Notes: generated by a model not told the origin, from the letters alone. DNA of 64,000 nucleotides from an uncultured beta proteobacterium (GCA_903832285.1 CAILAY010000076.1:1-64000); one strand, 5' to 3'. Shown: positions 36,985 through 45,860, counted from the first letter of the stretch. Numbers and translations are program-made.

Positions 36985-37533
36985 ATGAAATTTCGAAACC
37001 ACCTATTTTTGTTTTTGCTTGGCTTACTCTTTGCGGGTCACGCATTGGGAAAGTGTGACGCTCTGACATGGAAATTTGGCATGTCCCCAGAGGAAGTCAT
37101 GGGCATCACCGAATGTGGTCCGTATAAGTCGTTCAGCAACGGTGACCTTGAAACGTTTAAGGGCGTGTTTGACAGCAAGGAGGAGAATTTTCAGTTCTTC
37201 TTTGAGAATAGAAAGCTCCGCCGTATCGGAATCTATCTCTATGAAGGAAATGATCCCGCGGCCGGGGCAAGAAAATGGCGCACTCTCTACAGCACCCTTT
37301 CCAGACTGTATGGACGCATTGAATCGCCAGATAACCTTCCCCCGTTGACGGGCGATGCGGACGTCGTGGCGTTCGAGAGCAAGGCGAAGGAACTGGTGCA
37401 AAGTTCCGGAAAGGTCCAGATGGCTCCATTGGCACAACCCGATGGCGCGTCCGTTTTTTCTAACTTCTGGCGTCGCGAGGCGACCGGACAAACGTTCTAT
37501 TTCGTTGTTTTGTACTTCGACAAACGTCAATAA
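36985..37533 (+). CDS. Secreted protein of unknown function
   Basis: A 182-residue protein with a clear signal peptide (MKFRNHLFLFLLGLLFAGHA, cleavage about residue 22 before KCDAL). The mature part has WKFGMSPEEVMGITECGPYK, a pattern seen in small periplasmic proteins that track residue-level similarity within a repeat of sensor-like domains, but I cannot name the family. Two Cys (KCDAL and TECGP) could form a disulfide. The ATG at 36985 follows a GGAACGGAC ribosome-site-like stretch. The GC content is lower than in housekeeping genes of the window. Confidence 0.68.
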   Translation: MKFRNHLFLFLLGLLFAGHALGKCDALTWKFGMSPEEVMGITECGPYKSFSNGDLETFKGVFDSKEENFQFFFENRKLRRIGIYLYEGNDPAAGARKWRTLYSTLSRLYGRIESPDNLPPLTGDADVVAFESKAKELVQSSGKVQMAPLAQPDGASVFSNFWRREATGQTFYFVVLYFDKRQ

Positions 37534-37711
37534 TCGCGGGCGTACGTACAGCGGCAACGCAGCCGTTGCTGCCCGTCGCCACGGGCAGCTTACGGGTAAG
37601 CCAATTGGGTGATTTCTTGGGCAGATCAGTCGCCGTTCGTGGCGAGTCCCTGCGTGCCCATTCCTGGGTGCAGAATTCTCGGGAACTGGTTATGAAAGCG
37701 AGGGCGTAAAG

Positions 37712-38026
37712 TCAGGAAGCGGCAGCGCGCTGAGTCAGAAAGGACGCATCGACACAGCGTTCAAACGCAAGCTTTCGGTCTTGGCGCCACTGCCGCTGAC
37801 GGCCTGCAATCGAGTCCAATGGAGCAGGACCGACAGTCGCGAGCGCAGATGCGTCGCAGCGCCTGGCAACGCTGTCTCCCTCTGAATCGGCAAAGGAAAG
37901 GAGCGTCGCCAAAGCTAATATGGAGGCGGCAGCAATGCCCGGGACAAACGCAACGAAGGTGGTCTTTGACCGAGTCGCTTGTGCCGGTTGGACTTCTTGG
38001 TGCGCGGGGTGCAGGATGGCTTTCAT
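37712..38026 (-). CDS. Small membrane protein of unknown function
   Basis: A 104-residue frame with a strong ribosome site (AAAGGAAAAG) right before its ATG. It contains one membrane segment at about 26-46 (FVAFVPGIAAASILALATLL) and three-residue Ala runs at the end. No homology is recognised. Support comes from the ribosome site and the hydrophobic segment; composition in the last third is less protein-like. Confidence 0.45.
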   Translation of the reverse strand: MKAILHPAHQEVQPAQATRSKTTFVAFVPGIAAASILALATLLSFADSEGDSVARRCDASALATVGPAPLDSIAGRQRQWRQDRKLAFERCVDASFLTQRAAAS

Positions 38027-38351
38027 GATCTTTTCCTTTGGGGTTGATGGGTTAGTGTCCGCTGATGCGAAGACTCTTCGGTAAGGTGTGCAAGCACGAC
38101 GTTCTCCTGAAAGGCCAACGGAAAATCCCGTTGCTGTCCATACTCATAAACGCATTGGTCAGACCATTCCGGCCAACCCGTGCACAAATAGTTGGCGTAT
38201 TTTCAACATCGCCAACGCCCATGAAGATGCACAGCCTGTGGCGGATCAGACTGGCACAGGCGGTAGCTCCCAAAAACAGCAACTTAGGATTTACCCCCTC
38301 CACCGAAGCGGTGCGCTTGCTAAAGAATAGGCCCTGTCCAAGGAATCATTG
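38027..38351 (+). other. Intergenic region upstream of the sigma/kinase locus
   Basis: Between a small minus-strand gene and the ECF sigma remnant. It should hold their promoters. An 80-94 codon open frame on the plus strand has no recognisable domain, and I regard it as non-coding. Confidence 0.4.
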
Positions 38352-38603
38352 ATGGCTGAAGTGACACAGTTGCTGGTAGCAGCGCGCCAGGGTGACAAGA
38401 AGTCGGCACAGCAGGCTTTCAATTTGCTCTACGACGACTTGCGCCGCATGGCCCGGTCGCGCTTGCGCCAGAGTCAGCACTTCACCTTGCTGGACCCCAC
38501 CTCACTGGTGCATGAGTCCATCATTTCCAGGGGAAGTGGCATTCATACCCGTCGTTGCCACGCTCGAGTCCCCCACTTGAGTTGGGGGAGTTGGGGCGCG
38601 TGA
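38352..38603 (+). pseudogene. ECF sigma factor, N-terminal half only
   Basis: The frame starts MAEVTQLLVAARQGDKKSAQ and runs through region 2 (LYDDLRRMARSRLRQ, LLDPTSLVHESI) of an ECF sigma factor of the kind that precedes Ser/Thr kinase genes. At about residue 59 the match stops and 24 unrelated residues follow to the TGA at 38601. A full protein would be about 180-190 residues, so region 4 (promoter -35 recognition) is missing and the product cannot work as a sigma factor. The ATG at 38352 has an AAGGAA ribosome site. The stop overlaps the kinase GTG as GTGA. Confidence 0.75.
38536..38588. repeat. Two adjacent hairpins at the sigma-factor break point
   Basis: GTGGCA (38536-38541) pairs with TGCCAC (38556-38561), and CCCCCA (38570-38575) pairs with TGGGGG (38583-38588) around the loop CTTGAGT. 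They occupy the non-homologous segment between the sigma remnant and the kinase start. Hairpin pairs of this sort can mark small mobile repeats or their scars. Confidence 0.5.
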
Positions 38604-41371
38604 AACTCGATGTCCGCACGCTGGCGCGCCTGTCGCCCCTGATGGACGAGGCGCTGGAACTCGAGGATGAGCAACTCGCTGCCTGGTTCTCCAGCATCAG
38701 CGCCGACAACGCCGACCTGATTCCGGCGTTGCGCGAACTGCTGTCGAAAAAGGCGTCGGTCCAGACCAGCGATATCCTCCAGCGAGGACCGGAATTTACC
38801 GCACCGGGTTCGACCGCCACGCTGTCCGACTTCAAAGCGGACGATGCGGTTGGGCCCTACCGCCTGCTGCGCGAACTGGGTCGTGGTGGCATGGGTGAGG
38901 TCTGGCTGGCCGAGCGCATTGATGGCGCACTCAAGCGCCAGGTGGCGCTCAAGCTGCCGCACAGCACCTTGCGCAAGCGCCAGTTGGCCGAACGATTCGC
39001 GCGCGAACGCGACATTCTGGGCAGCCTCGTGCACCCCAACATTGCCCGGCTCTACGACGCCGGTTTGACGCCTGAAGGACAACCCTATCTGGCGCTTGAA
39101 TACGTCGAGGGCGAAGCGCTGACCACTTGGTGTGATGCACGCAAGCTCGGCATCAAGGCGCGCATCGAACTGTTTCGGCAGGTGTTCGCAGCGGTCGAAT
39201 ACGCGCACCGTCAACTCGTTTTGCACCGCGACCTCAAGCCTACCAACATCCTGGTCACTGCCGCTGGCGAGGTACGGCTGCTGGACTTTGGCATCGCCAA
39301 GCTGATGACCGATGGCCAGGCCCTTGAGACCGAACTGACCCAGCTTGGCGGGCGGGCGCTGAGCCTGCAGTACGCCTCGCCCGAACAGATCCTGGGCCAG
39401 CCTCTGGGCACCACCAGCGACGTCTATTCGCTCGGAGTGGTCCTGCACGAGCTGCTGACAGGCAGCTTGCCTTACCGGTTGCAACGCGGCTCCAACGCAG
39501 CGCTCGAGGAGGCCGTTCTCAACAGCGAGCCCACCCGCGCCGGCCGGACCATGATCAGCGCCGAGCACGCTCAGGCCCGCGGCGACAACCCGCGCCACCT
39601 GCAGGTCTTGCTCAAAGGCGACATCGAGACCCTCCTGCAAAAGGCGCTGAAGAAGCCCGCGGCCGAGCGTTACGGCAGCGCCCAGGCCTTCGCCGAAGAC
39701 TTCGAGCGATATCTAAAGGGCGAACCGGTTCAGGCCAAGGCTGCGAACACAGCGTACCGGCTGCACAAATTTGTGCAACGCCATCGCTGGGGCGTGGCGC
39801 TGGGCACTGCGGTCATCGCCTCGCTCCTGGCAATTACGACAACTGCGGTCATCCTTGGCCTGCAGGCGCGCGACGAATCGGCAAGGGCATTGGCGGCGCG
39901 CGACTTTCTGATCGACATGTTCCGTCAGGTTGACCCGGACCTGTCGCATGGCGCCGAAATTACCGCCAAGCAATTGTTGAATCAGGGGCAGAAAACGATT
40001 GTCACCACTCTAAACTCACAGCCGCTCCTGCAAGCGGAACTTTTGCGTGGACTGGCCGACGCGCAGGCCAACTTGGCGGACTATGCCAAAGCAGACCAAA
40101 CCCTGGGTGAAGCAGTGAAGCGTTTCACCCAATTGGGTCAAACACGCGAAGCCGCCATTGCACTGGCACAACAAGCCGACACAGTTCAGACCATGGGCGA
40201 CAACGGGCGCGCGCAAGACTTGTTGATGCAGGCGGTGGCGCGCTACCCCCAATACGCGGGCGACGCCGAGTTCATGGCGCAGTATGAATTGGTGCAGGGC
40301 GCCATTGCCCAAAGCCGCGGCGATCTGCCCAAGGCGCGGTTGTTGCTGGCATCCGCTTTGGCGCATGCCGCCAAGGCCTATGGAGAGGAAGACCTGCGCA
40401 CGGTTCCGACCGTCAGATTACTGGCCGAAATTGAAGCCCAGGTGGGTGCACCGCAGGTTGCCATCCAACGGCTGGACAAGTTGCTGGATGGCGCGGCCAG
40501 CATCAAGGGCTTGCAAGCGTGGGACCTCATCGCAATTCAGATGACCCGAGCCGGTCTTGAGAATACCGCTGGTCTATTTCGCCTGGCAGCAGAGCACTTT
40601 GAAATTGCCGCAAAGCAATGCGAAAAGGAACTCAACCCTGACAGCGAAACCTGCACCACAGTAAGAAGCCGGCAGATCAGGGTACTTCTGGTACAGGGAT
40701 ATCGAGAACGTGCGCTGGCCCTGCTGCCGTCCTTGTCTATCCAGCTGAGTGTCGATGAATCGCCTCTGAGGCAGGCCGAGGCTTTGCTGTTGCTGAGTCG
40801 TGTGCTGGCACTCAATGGCAAGCAAAATGAGCGTCCAGAATTATGGGCACGCATGAGGGCACTCGGCGATTCCGGGCCTGAGGTGAAGCAGCCGCAGTAC
40901 GTCAAGTTGTGGGCCTTGCTGGTGCCGGCGGAGTCCCTGTTGCACGCAGGTCAGCCCGAAGCAGCCCAGGCGCTTTTGCAGCGTGTTCAATCCCGCTTTG
41001 AAGCGGGAGACCGCGCCGACCGAAGTCTGTTTGGTCGCATGCGACTCTATCAGGGGCTGACTGCGCAGGCGCTTGGCCAGCACAACACAGCGTTGTCCCT
41101 GATGCAGGAGGCGACTGCGGAATACGCCCGGTTGTCGGGTGCGGACCATCCACTGACGCTGTTGGTGACTGTGCATCAGGCACGCGCCCTGTGTGTCACG
41201 CAACAAAAGGACCAGGCGCTGGCGCTGCTCAATCACGCTCTGCCCTTGCTGCAAGAGGCGCTGGGATCCCAATCACCAACCTTTCTTGATCTGCAGGCTT
41301 TGCGCAACGAGATCACGCAATCGCCTCAGATCGATCCCCGTTCGGCGCGGAAGGTCGATTTTTTTCTTTAG
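38600..41371 (+). CDS. Membrane-anchored Ser/Thr protein kinase with TPR-like sensor half
   Basis: A 923-residue PknB-type kinase. The Gly-loop GRGGMGEVW is near residue 93, the ATP Lys is in VALKLPH near 118, the catalytic loop HRDLKPTN near 209, and the DFG motif DFGIAK near 229; YASPEQ marks the activation segment end. A membrane segment lies at about 397-421 (ALGTAVIASLLAITTTAVIL). The remaining ~500 residues are TPR-like helical repeats on the far side of the membrane. The GTG at 38600 overlaps the sigma remnant stop. Such kinases normally act with the ECF sigma factor encoded just upstream; here that partner is truncated. Confidence 0.9.
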   Translation: MKLDVRTLARLSPLMDEALELEDEQLAAWFSSISADNADLIPALRELLSKKASVQTSDILQRGPEFTAPGSTATLSDFKADDAVGPYRLLRELGRGGMGEVWLAERIDGALKRQVALKLPHSTLRKRQLAERFARERDILGSLVHPNIARLYDAGLTPEGQPYLALEYVEGEALTTWCDARKLGIKARIELFRQVFAAVEYAHRQLVLHRDLKPTNILVTAAGEVRLLDFGIAKLMTDGQALETELTQLGGRALSLQYASPEQILGQPLGTTSDVYSLGVVLHELLTGSLPYRLQRGSNAALEEAVLNSEPTRAGRTMISAEHAQARGDNPRHLQVLLKGDIETLLQKALKKPAAERYGSAQAFAEDFERYLKGEPVQAKAANTAYRLHKFVQRHRWGVALGTAVIASLLAITTTAVILGLQARDESARALAARDFLIDMFRQVDPDLSHGAEITAKQLLNQGQKTIVTTLNSQPLLQAELLRGLADAQANLADYAKADQTLGEAVKRFTQLGQTREAAIALAQQADTVQTMGDNGRAQDLLMQAVARYPQYAGDAEFMAQYELVQGAIAQSRGDLPKARLLLASALAHAAKAYGEEDLRTVPTVRLLAEIEAQVGAPQVAIQRLDKLLDGAASIKGLQAWDLIAIQMTRAGLENTAGLFRLAAEHFEIAAKQCEKELNPDSETCTTVRSRQIRVLLVQGYRERALALLPSLSIQLSVDESPLRQAEALLLLSRVLALNGKQNERPELWARMRALGDSGPEVKQPQYVKLWALLVPAESLLHAGQPEAAQALLQRVQSRFEAGDRADRSLFGRMRLYQGLTAQALGQHNTALSLMQEATAEYARLSGADHPLTLLVTVHQARALCVTQQKDQALALLNHALPLLQEALGSQSPTFLDLQALRNEITQSPQIDPRSARKVDFFL

Positions 41372-41694
41372 CCAAGGTGCATCGACTGGGCTGAAATGCG
41401 GTGGATTTGCTCGGGGACTGCCGAGAAACGGATTCGTAGCGCCGTCAATACGGTATCGAGGCGGGCAATTGGAACTGCCCCTGGTGGGTATCTAAGCGCT
41501 GCACTGGAGTTCGTCGGGTCATGGTAATCGGTTCCAAGATCTGAACGGCTGATTTGGCCCGCCGACCGCCGCCGTTGGGGTCGACTATCCCGAAGTAGCG
41601 GGCCTTCGTGGCCCAGGCAGATTCTGTGATTCCCATCTACACTGACCACGCGCAGTACAAACCAATCGTGCACAGCGATCTTTGGAGGACGTTT
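41372..41694 (+). other. Intergenic region, no gene seen
   Basis: Between the kinase and the broken metallo-beta-lactamase gene. The ribosome site GGAGGA at 41684-41689 belongs to the latter. Open frames here look non-coding. Confidence 0.4.
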
Positions 41695-42298
41695 ATGCGA
41701 ATGAGTTTTCGTGTAGTTGCCATGATCGCAATAGTTGGCGCGCTGGCAACTACTTGCGCGTTATCAACCTACGCTCAGTCCAGTTCAGGGATAGGGCGCC
41801 TCTACATCCTCAATTGTGGGTCCTTCCAATATCAGGCTTGTTGCGGTATCTCACGGTCACCCTGATCACATTGGCAATATCAACCTGTTTGCGCAATCAA
41901 CTTTGCTGGTGCAGAAAGCTGAATATGAATCGCCTACGCCGTTCGGACAGGCGCTTCGGGCGGGGACATCCACCGTCAAACAACTGGAAGGTGACTACGA
42001 CGTATTCGGTGATGGCTCTGTCACGTTAGTCGCAACACCTGGGCATACCCCAGGACATCAATCGTTGCTGGTCAAGCTGCCAACGACCGGGGCGGTTCTA
42101 CTTTCGGGCGACGCAGTTCACTTCAAATCCAATTGGGAGAATCGAGGCTTACCCACGATCAACTTCAACCGGGATCAGACAGCTTCCTCGATGCAGCACA
42201 TGGCCGAAATCATGGCGAGGGAGAATGCACAGCTTTGGATCAATCACGACAAAGCTCAGCGAGACAGTTTGAAGTTGTCGCCCAGCTTTTACGATTGA
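41695..42298 (+). pseudogene. MBL-fold hydrolase with an internal deletion and frame change
   Basis: The ATG at 41695 (ribosome site GGAGGA) starts a signal peptide (MRMSFRVVAMIAIVGALATT, ending about STYAQ) and the first strand LYILNCGS. Then the frame ends at 41865. From about 41816 another frame carries the rest of the domain: VAVSHGHPDHIGN (the HxHxDH metal-binding motif), TLVATPGHTPGHQSLLV and LSGDAVHF. Roughly 80 residues normally present between the first strand and the HxHxDH motif are missing. The family includes periplasmic lactonase-like hydrolases. The product is unlikely to be functional unless the downstream frame is translated by itself, and that would lack the N-terminal strand set. 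Confidence 0.75.
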
Positions 42299-42313
42299 AG
42301 TTTGTAGTCGCGA

Positions 42314-42377
42314 CAGCGACGGTCGCTGGTGCGGGCCCGTTGCCTTCATAATCGGCGTCGGGTTCGGATCAGGTCGC
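42314..42377. repeat. Dispersed intergenic repeat, copy 1
   Basis: The core GTCGCTGGTGCGG followed by CCTTCATAA and a GTCGG-rich end matches a second copy at 44653-44712 at roughly four bases in five. The 5' part contains a small palindrome (GCGACGGTCGC). Confidence 0.55.
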
Positions 42378-42431
42378 AACAGACGAAATCAACCGAACAG
42401 TCTGCCATCACCTTGATTGATAGTCGTAAGC

Positions 42432-43118
42432 ATGATCACACTTCACCACCTTGAGACATCCCGTTCCCAGCGCGTGCTGTGGCTCCTGGAAGAGCTCGGA
42501 ATTCCCTACGAAATCAAGATTTACCGGCGCGATCCCAAAACGCGACTTGCACCTGCGGCGCTTAAGGCGATCCACCCGTTGGGCAAGTCACCGGTTATCA
42601 CGGATGGGGACGAAACCATTGCCGAGTCGGGCGCGATTCTGGAGTACCTGGTCGAGCGCTACGGCGCGCAAGGACCGGTAGAACTGGCCCAACTGCAAGC
42701 CGCACCCGGTACACCCGAATACCGCCAATCGCGCTTTTGGATGCATTACGCCGAAGGCTCGTTGATGAACTGGCTGGTGATGAAATTGGTTTTCATGACG
42801 ATTCCGAAACAGCCCATGCCGTTCTTTGTGAGGCCAATTGCTCGGCAACTGTGCGCTCAAGTGCAGGCTAAATTAATCGATCCCAATCTGGCGACAGCGC
42901 TGTCTTTCATCGAGGCACACTTGGGCCAACACGCCTGGTTCTCGGGGACACAGATCAGCATCGCTGATTTTCAGATGAGTTTCCCCGTGGTCGCAGCATT
43001 GGCCAGGGGCGCTGACTCCACCCGCTATCCGAAGCTGGCGGCGTACCGGGCGCGCATGGAGGCGCGACCCGCCTATCAGCGTGCGCTGGCTGCTGGGGGT
43101 CCGGTCGTGATGGCCTGA
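42432..43118 (+). CDS. Glutathione S-transferase family protein
   Basis: A 228-residue two-domain glutathione transferase. The N-terminal thioredoxin-like domain (about 1-80) has LETSRSQRVLWLLEELGIPY, the cis-Pro segment GKSPVITDGD and ETIAESGAILEYLVERYG. The C-terminal helical domain has ISIADFQMSFPVVAAL near 180. The catalytic position in the first loop is Ser (SRSQR), fitting bacterial beta/theta-like enzymes. The ATG at 42432 (MITLHHLE) is preferred to the start five codons earlier. Substrate unknown. No operon partner. Confidence 0.9.
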   Translation: MITLHHLETSRSQRVLWLLEELGIPYEIKIYRRDPKTRLAPAALKAIHPLGKSPVITDGDETIAESGAILEYLVERYGAQGPVELAQLQAAPGTPEYRQSRFWMHYAEGSLMNWLVMKLVFMTIPKQPMPFFVRPIARQLCAQVQAKLIDPNLATALSFIEAHLGQHAWFSGTQISIADFQMSFPVVAALARGADSTRYPKLAAYRARMEARPAYQRALAAGGPVVMA

Positions 43119-43280
43119 GCCAGCCTGGCGCGTCGTCTCCACGCCGCAGTAGTCTTTCAACTTCGACTCAAGACCGGTAGGTCGATCGCCAGCGATATGG
43201 CGTGGACTTCATTAATCGCAGTGCCCGTTATCTACCACGACCAGTCGCCTAAGATCTTCCGCTCGACACTCACCATTTCC

Positions 43281-44564
43281 ATGATAAATACCCTTCGGTC
43301 GCGTGATGCCGCAATGCCGTTCATCATGCTCACGGTGCTGATCGACATGTTGGCCATTGGCCTGATCATTCCTGTGCTGCCGGCACTCGTGGGCAGCTTC
43401 GCAGGATCGAACGCCGATCAGGCGTACTGGTATGGCGTCGTCACCTTTTCATTTGGAGTCTCCAATTTTCTGATGTCGCCGATATTGGGGTCCTTGTCCG
43501 ACCAGCATGGACGCAGACCGGTGTTGCTCTTGGGTTTTCTTGGTTTGGGCGTGAGTTTTTTTGGCACTGCGCTGGCCACCGCGATGTGGGTCTTGATAGC
43601 GGTGCGCGTGGCGGCTGGCGCCATGCAGGCCAACGCGGCAATTGCGAATGCCTATGTGGCAGATATCACGCCTCCTGAAAAGAGGGCCAAGCGTTTTGGC
43701 TTGCTGGGCGCCATGATGGGCTTGGGTTTTATCATCGGTCCAGTCATGGGCGGGCTGTTGGGTGCGATCAACCTGCATTTCCCATTCTTTGTTGCGGGCT
43801 CGCTGGCGATGGTGAATTTCCTGTATGGCTATTTTGTGTTGCCGGAGTCGTTGATGCACCCGCAGCGCAAACCATTCAGTTGGCGAGTTGCCAACCCAGT
43901 GGCCTCGTTGCGCAAGTTGTCGCAGCTCAAAGGTGTGGGCCCTCTGGTCGGCGTGGTCGCGTTCAGCGGTCTTGCTCAATTCGTGTTGTATACGAGTTGG
44001 GTACTCTATACGTCGTTCAAGTTCGGCTGGGGCCCGCTGGAGAACGGCTGGTCGCTGGCCATGGTGGGCATTGTTTCAGTCGCCGTGCAAGGTTTCCTGT
44101 TGGGGCGCCTGCTGAAGATCTTTTCGCCGCAGCGTCTGGCCGTCATCGGCTTGATCTCGTCTGCGGTGGCTTATGCCCTTTGGGGTGCCGCCACTGAGGG
44201 CTGGATGATGTATGCCGTGATTGGAATCAACATCTTCGGCGTGACGGTTGCAGCTTCGGTGCAGAGCCTGATATCTTCGGCAGCCGACAGTCGCAGCCAG
44301 GGCCAAACGCTTGGCGCGGTGAGTGCGCTCAACAGCCTGATGGCGGTCATTGCACCGATGCTGGCCGCGCCTTTGCTGGCTTTGGTCTCTCACTACCCAC
44401 GCGGTGACTGGCGCATAGGCGCGCCGTTCTACTTTTGTTCGCTACTGCAGCTGGCATCGCTCGGCTTGGCAATCGTTCACTTTCGCCGCCATCGCAAAAG
44501 CGTGCATATGGCCGGGAAAACGACCAATGACGTAACACCGAAGAGCGATCCGGGAGGCAAGTAA
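43281..44564 (+). CDS. MFS transporter, TetA-like (tetracycline/multidrug type)
   Basis: A 427-residue, 12-segment major facilitator protein. The antiporter motifs are present: GSLSDQHGRRPVLLLGFLGL (motif A, about 70-90) and GPVMGGLLGA (motif C, about 155-165). The start MINTLRSRD is at 43281. Its closest type is the DHA1 TetA-like group, but the family is broad and drug resistance is not implied. The C-terminal tail (about 30 residues, HMAGKTTNDVTPKSDPGGK) is hydrophilic. Confidence 0.87.
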   Translation: MINTLRSRDAAMPFIMLTVLIDMLAIGLIIPVLPALVGSFAGSNADQAYWYGVVTFSFGVSNFLMSPILGSLSDQHGRRPVLLLGFLGLGVSFFGTALATAMWVLIAVRVAAGAMQANAAIANAYVADITPPEKRAKRFGLLGAMMGLGFIIGPVMGGLLGAINLHFPFFVAGSLAMVNFLYGYFVLPESLMHPQRKPFSWRVANPVASLRKLSQLKGVGPLVGVVAFSGLAQFVLYTSWVLYTSFKFGWGPLENGWSLAMVGIVSVAVQGFLLGRLLKIFSPQRLAVIGLISSAVAYALWGAATEGWMMYAVIGINIFGVTVAASVQSLISSAADSRSQGQTLGAVSALNSLMAVIAPMLAAPLLALVSHYPRGDWRIGAPFYFCSLLQLASLGLAIVHFRRHRKSVHMAGKTTNDVTPKSDPGGK

Positions 44565-44652
44565 TTACAGTGAACCGAGCCGGCTTCGCACTGAATTTAA
44601 ACTCGGCAACGGGAGGTCCGCCAGTCGTGCCCGACTCCTGACAGCTCCTGAA

Positions 44653-44712
44653 CGGCGACCGTCGCTGGTGCGGCCCCGCTTCCTTCATAAGGGATGTCGG
44701 GATCGGAGCGAA
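44653..44712. repeat. Dispersed intergenic repeat, copy 2
   Basis: Second copy of the element at 42314-42377, with GTCGCTGGTGCGG, CCTTCATAA and GATGTCGGGATCGG. It lies directly beside a transposase-like remnant. Confidence 0.55.
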
Positions 44713-44715
44713 ACG

Positions 44716-44918
44716 CAGGGCTGTCTGGCGCAGCGGTACAGCAGGGCTGCAACCTCTTTGTGCAATCGATTCATGGCAAAGGGTGATCCGGAGAAACGCC
44801 GCAGCCGCTCCAGCGCAGCGTGGTCGTGCGCTTCGATGCAGACGACAGCTTCGACCGAGAAACTGCAAGTCTGGTAGACCATCAATTCCTGGATATCAGC
44901 ATCCGCCAATTCCAGCGC
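44716..44918 (-). pseudogene. Remnant of an IS91-like transposase
   Basis: The minus-strand frame reads ELADADIQELMVYQTCSFSV, then VCIEAHDHAALERLRRF and MNRLHKEVAALLYRC. I recognise this as the C-terminal part of IS91-type transposases (the IEAHDR..LERL block). Only about 65 codons remain, and neither the zinc-binding N-terminus nor the two-tyrosine active site is present. The rest of the interval 44565-44971 holds only the dispersed repeat. It marks a past insertion in this region. Confidence 0.6.
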
Positions 44919-44971
44919 CGGTCATGCCAAATACCATCGACTGGTGATCCGCCTCTGCCCTTCCGGCCCGA

Positions 44972-45493
44972 CTAGCAGCCAGTAGTCACATAAGAAATTG
45001 TTGGTGGTGCTGAGCTGGTCGCGCGGGAGTAGAGAAGATAACAATTGCTTGCCTGCACCGCTGTGTTGTTCACGTACAGGCCTGATCGCTTTCCCAGCGA
45101 TGCGGTGGTTAGCCAAAAGACGGTATTCGCCGCGTTGGCAGACCAAGTCCATCCGCTAGCAAAGCCACCGTCCATTGCGTTCGCGATGCCATTGCTGCGG
45201 TGTGCACTAGGGTAGCCATATACAACTTCCACATCGTTAACACCGTCGCCGTTGATGTCGATGTTGGTTATGGCCTGCCCCTGAACACCCAGTATGGCGG
45301 ACTTTGCGTAGACCAGGTTGGCGCCAGACAACATGGCTCCACCCATCGCCCTGATCGTCGCTTCGTTGGCGTCCCCATGCAAATTGATAAATCGCGGCAG
45401 TGCGGTCGCCGCCAATACGCCCAGAAGTACAACGACCATGACCAACTCGATAAGCGTGAAGCCTACCTGTGTGCGTTTGGGTCTTGAGTCCAT
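44972..45493 (-). CDS. Type IV pilin-like / pseudopilin protein
   Basis: A 173-residue prepilin. A short basic leader (MDSRPKRTQVG, cleavage after Gly11) is followed by FTLIELVMVVVLLGVLAATA, the methylated N-terminal helix with Glu at mature position 5. The C-terminal globular part has two Cys near the end (SNCYLLYS and VTTGC), as in disulfide-closed pilins of the MSHA/PilE group. No assembly genes (ATPase, platform, prepilin peptidase) are in the window, so the gene is solitary. The pilin role is inferred from the leader and helix. Confidence 0.85.
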   Translation of the reverse strand: MDSRPKRTQVGFTLIELVMVVVLLGVLAATALPRFINLHGDANEATIRAMGGAMLSGANLVYAKSAILGVQGQAITNIDINGDGVNDVEVVYGYPSAHRSNGIANAMDGGFASGWTWSANAANTVFWLTTASLGKRSGLYVNNTAVQASNCYLLYSRATSSAPPTISYVTTGC

Positions 45494-45639
45494 TTTTACG
45501 GTGTGCGTTTGACACGTCAGTGTGGACGGCGAAGATGGTATACAAAAGAAAAGTGTGAAGTTTTCAAGTGCTACAACTCATGGGATTCTAACGGTTAGGG
45601 AATTCAACCGCATGAGGGAAAGGGTGGCTTGGTCGCAAT

Positions 45640-45806
45640 GGCACTGTTCACTGAGCGAGGACGGCTTCGAGAGCCAATTGGCAGCCAACTATCTGGGGCA
45701 CTTCGCATTGACCGGTTTGCTACTGCCTGTGCTTACCAAGACACCGGGCTCCCGAGCCATCAGCGTTAGCATCCTTGCCCACAACTGGAGCGACAACCAT
45801 TGCGAC
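45640..45806 (+). pseudogene. Short-chain dehydrogenase remnant
   Basis: The frame contains EDGFESQLAANYLGHFALTG followed by LLLPVLTKTPGSRAISVSIL, the central part of an SDR of the retinol-dehydrogenase-like type (NxLGHF and the strand before the catalytic Ser). The Rossmann nucleotide-binding start and the YxxxK active site are absent. About 55 codons survive. The other bases of the interval 45494-45860 hold nothing I recognise. Confidence 0.65.
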
Positions 45807-45860
45807 GATTTGAACTGTAGCGCATGAGATGCTTGACGGTTGTCATGATTTAGGAAAATA

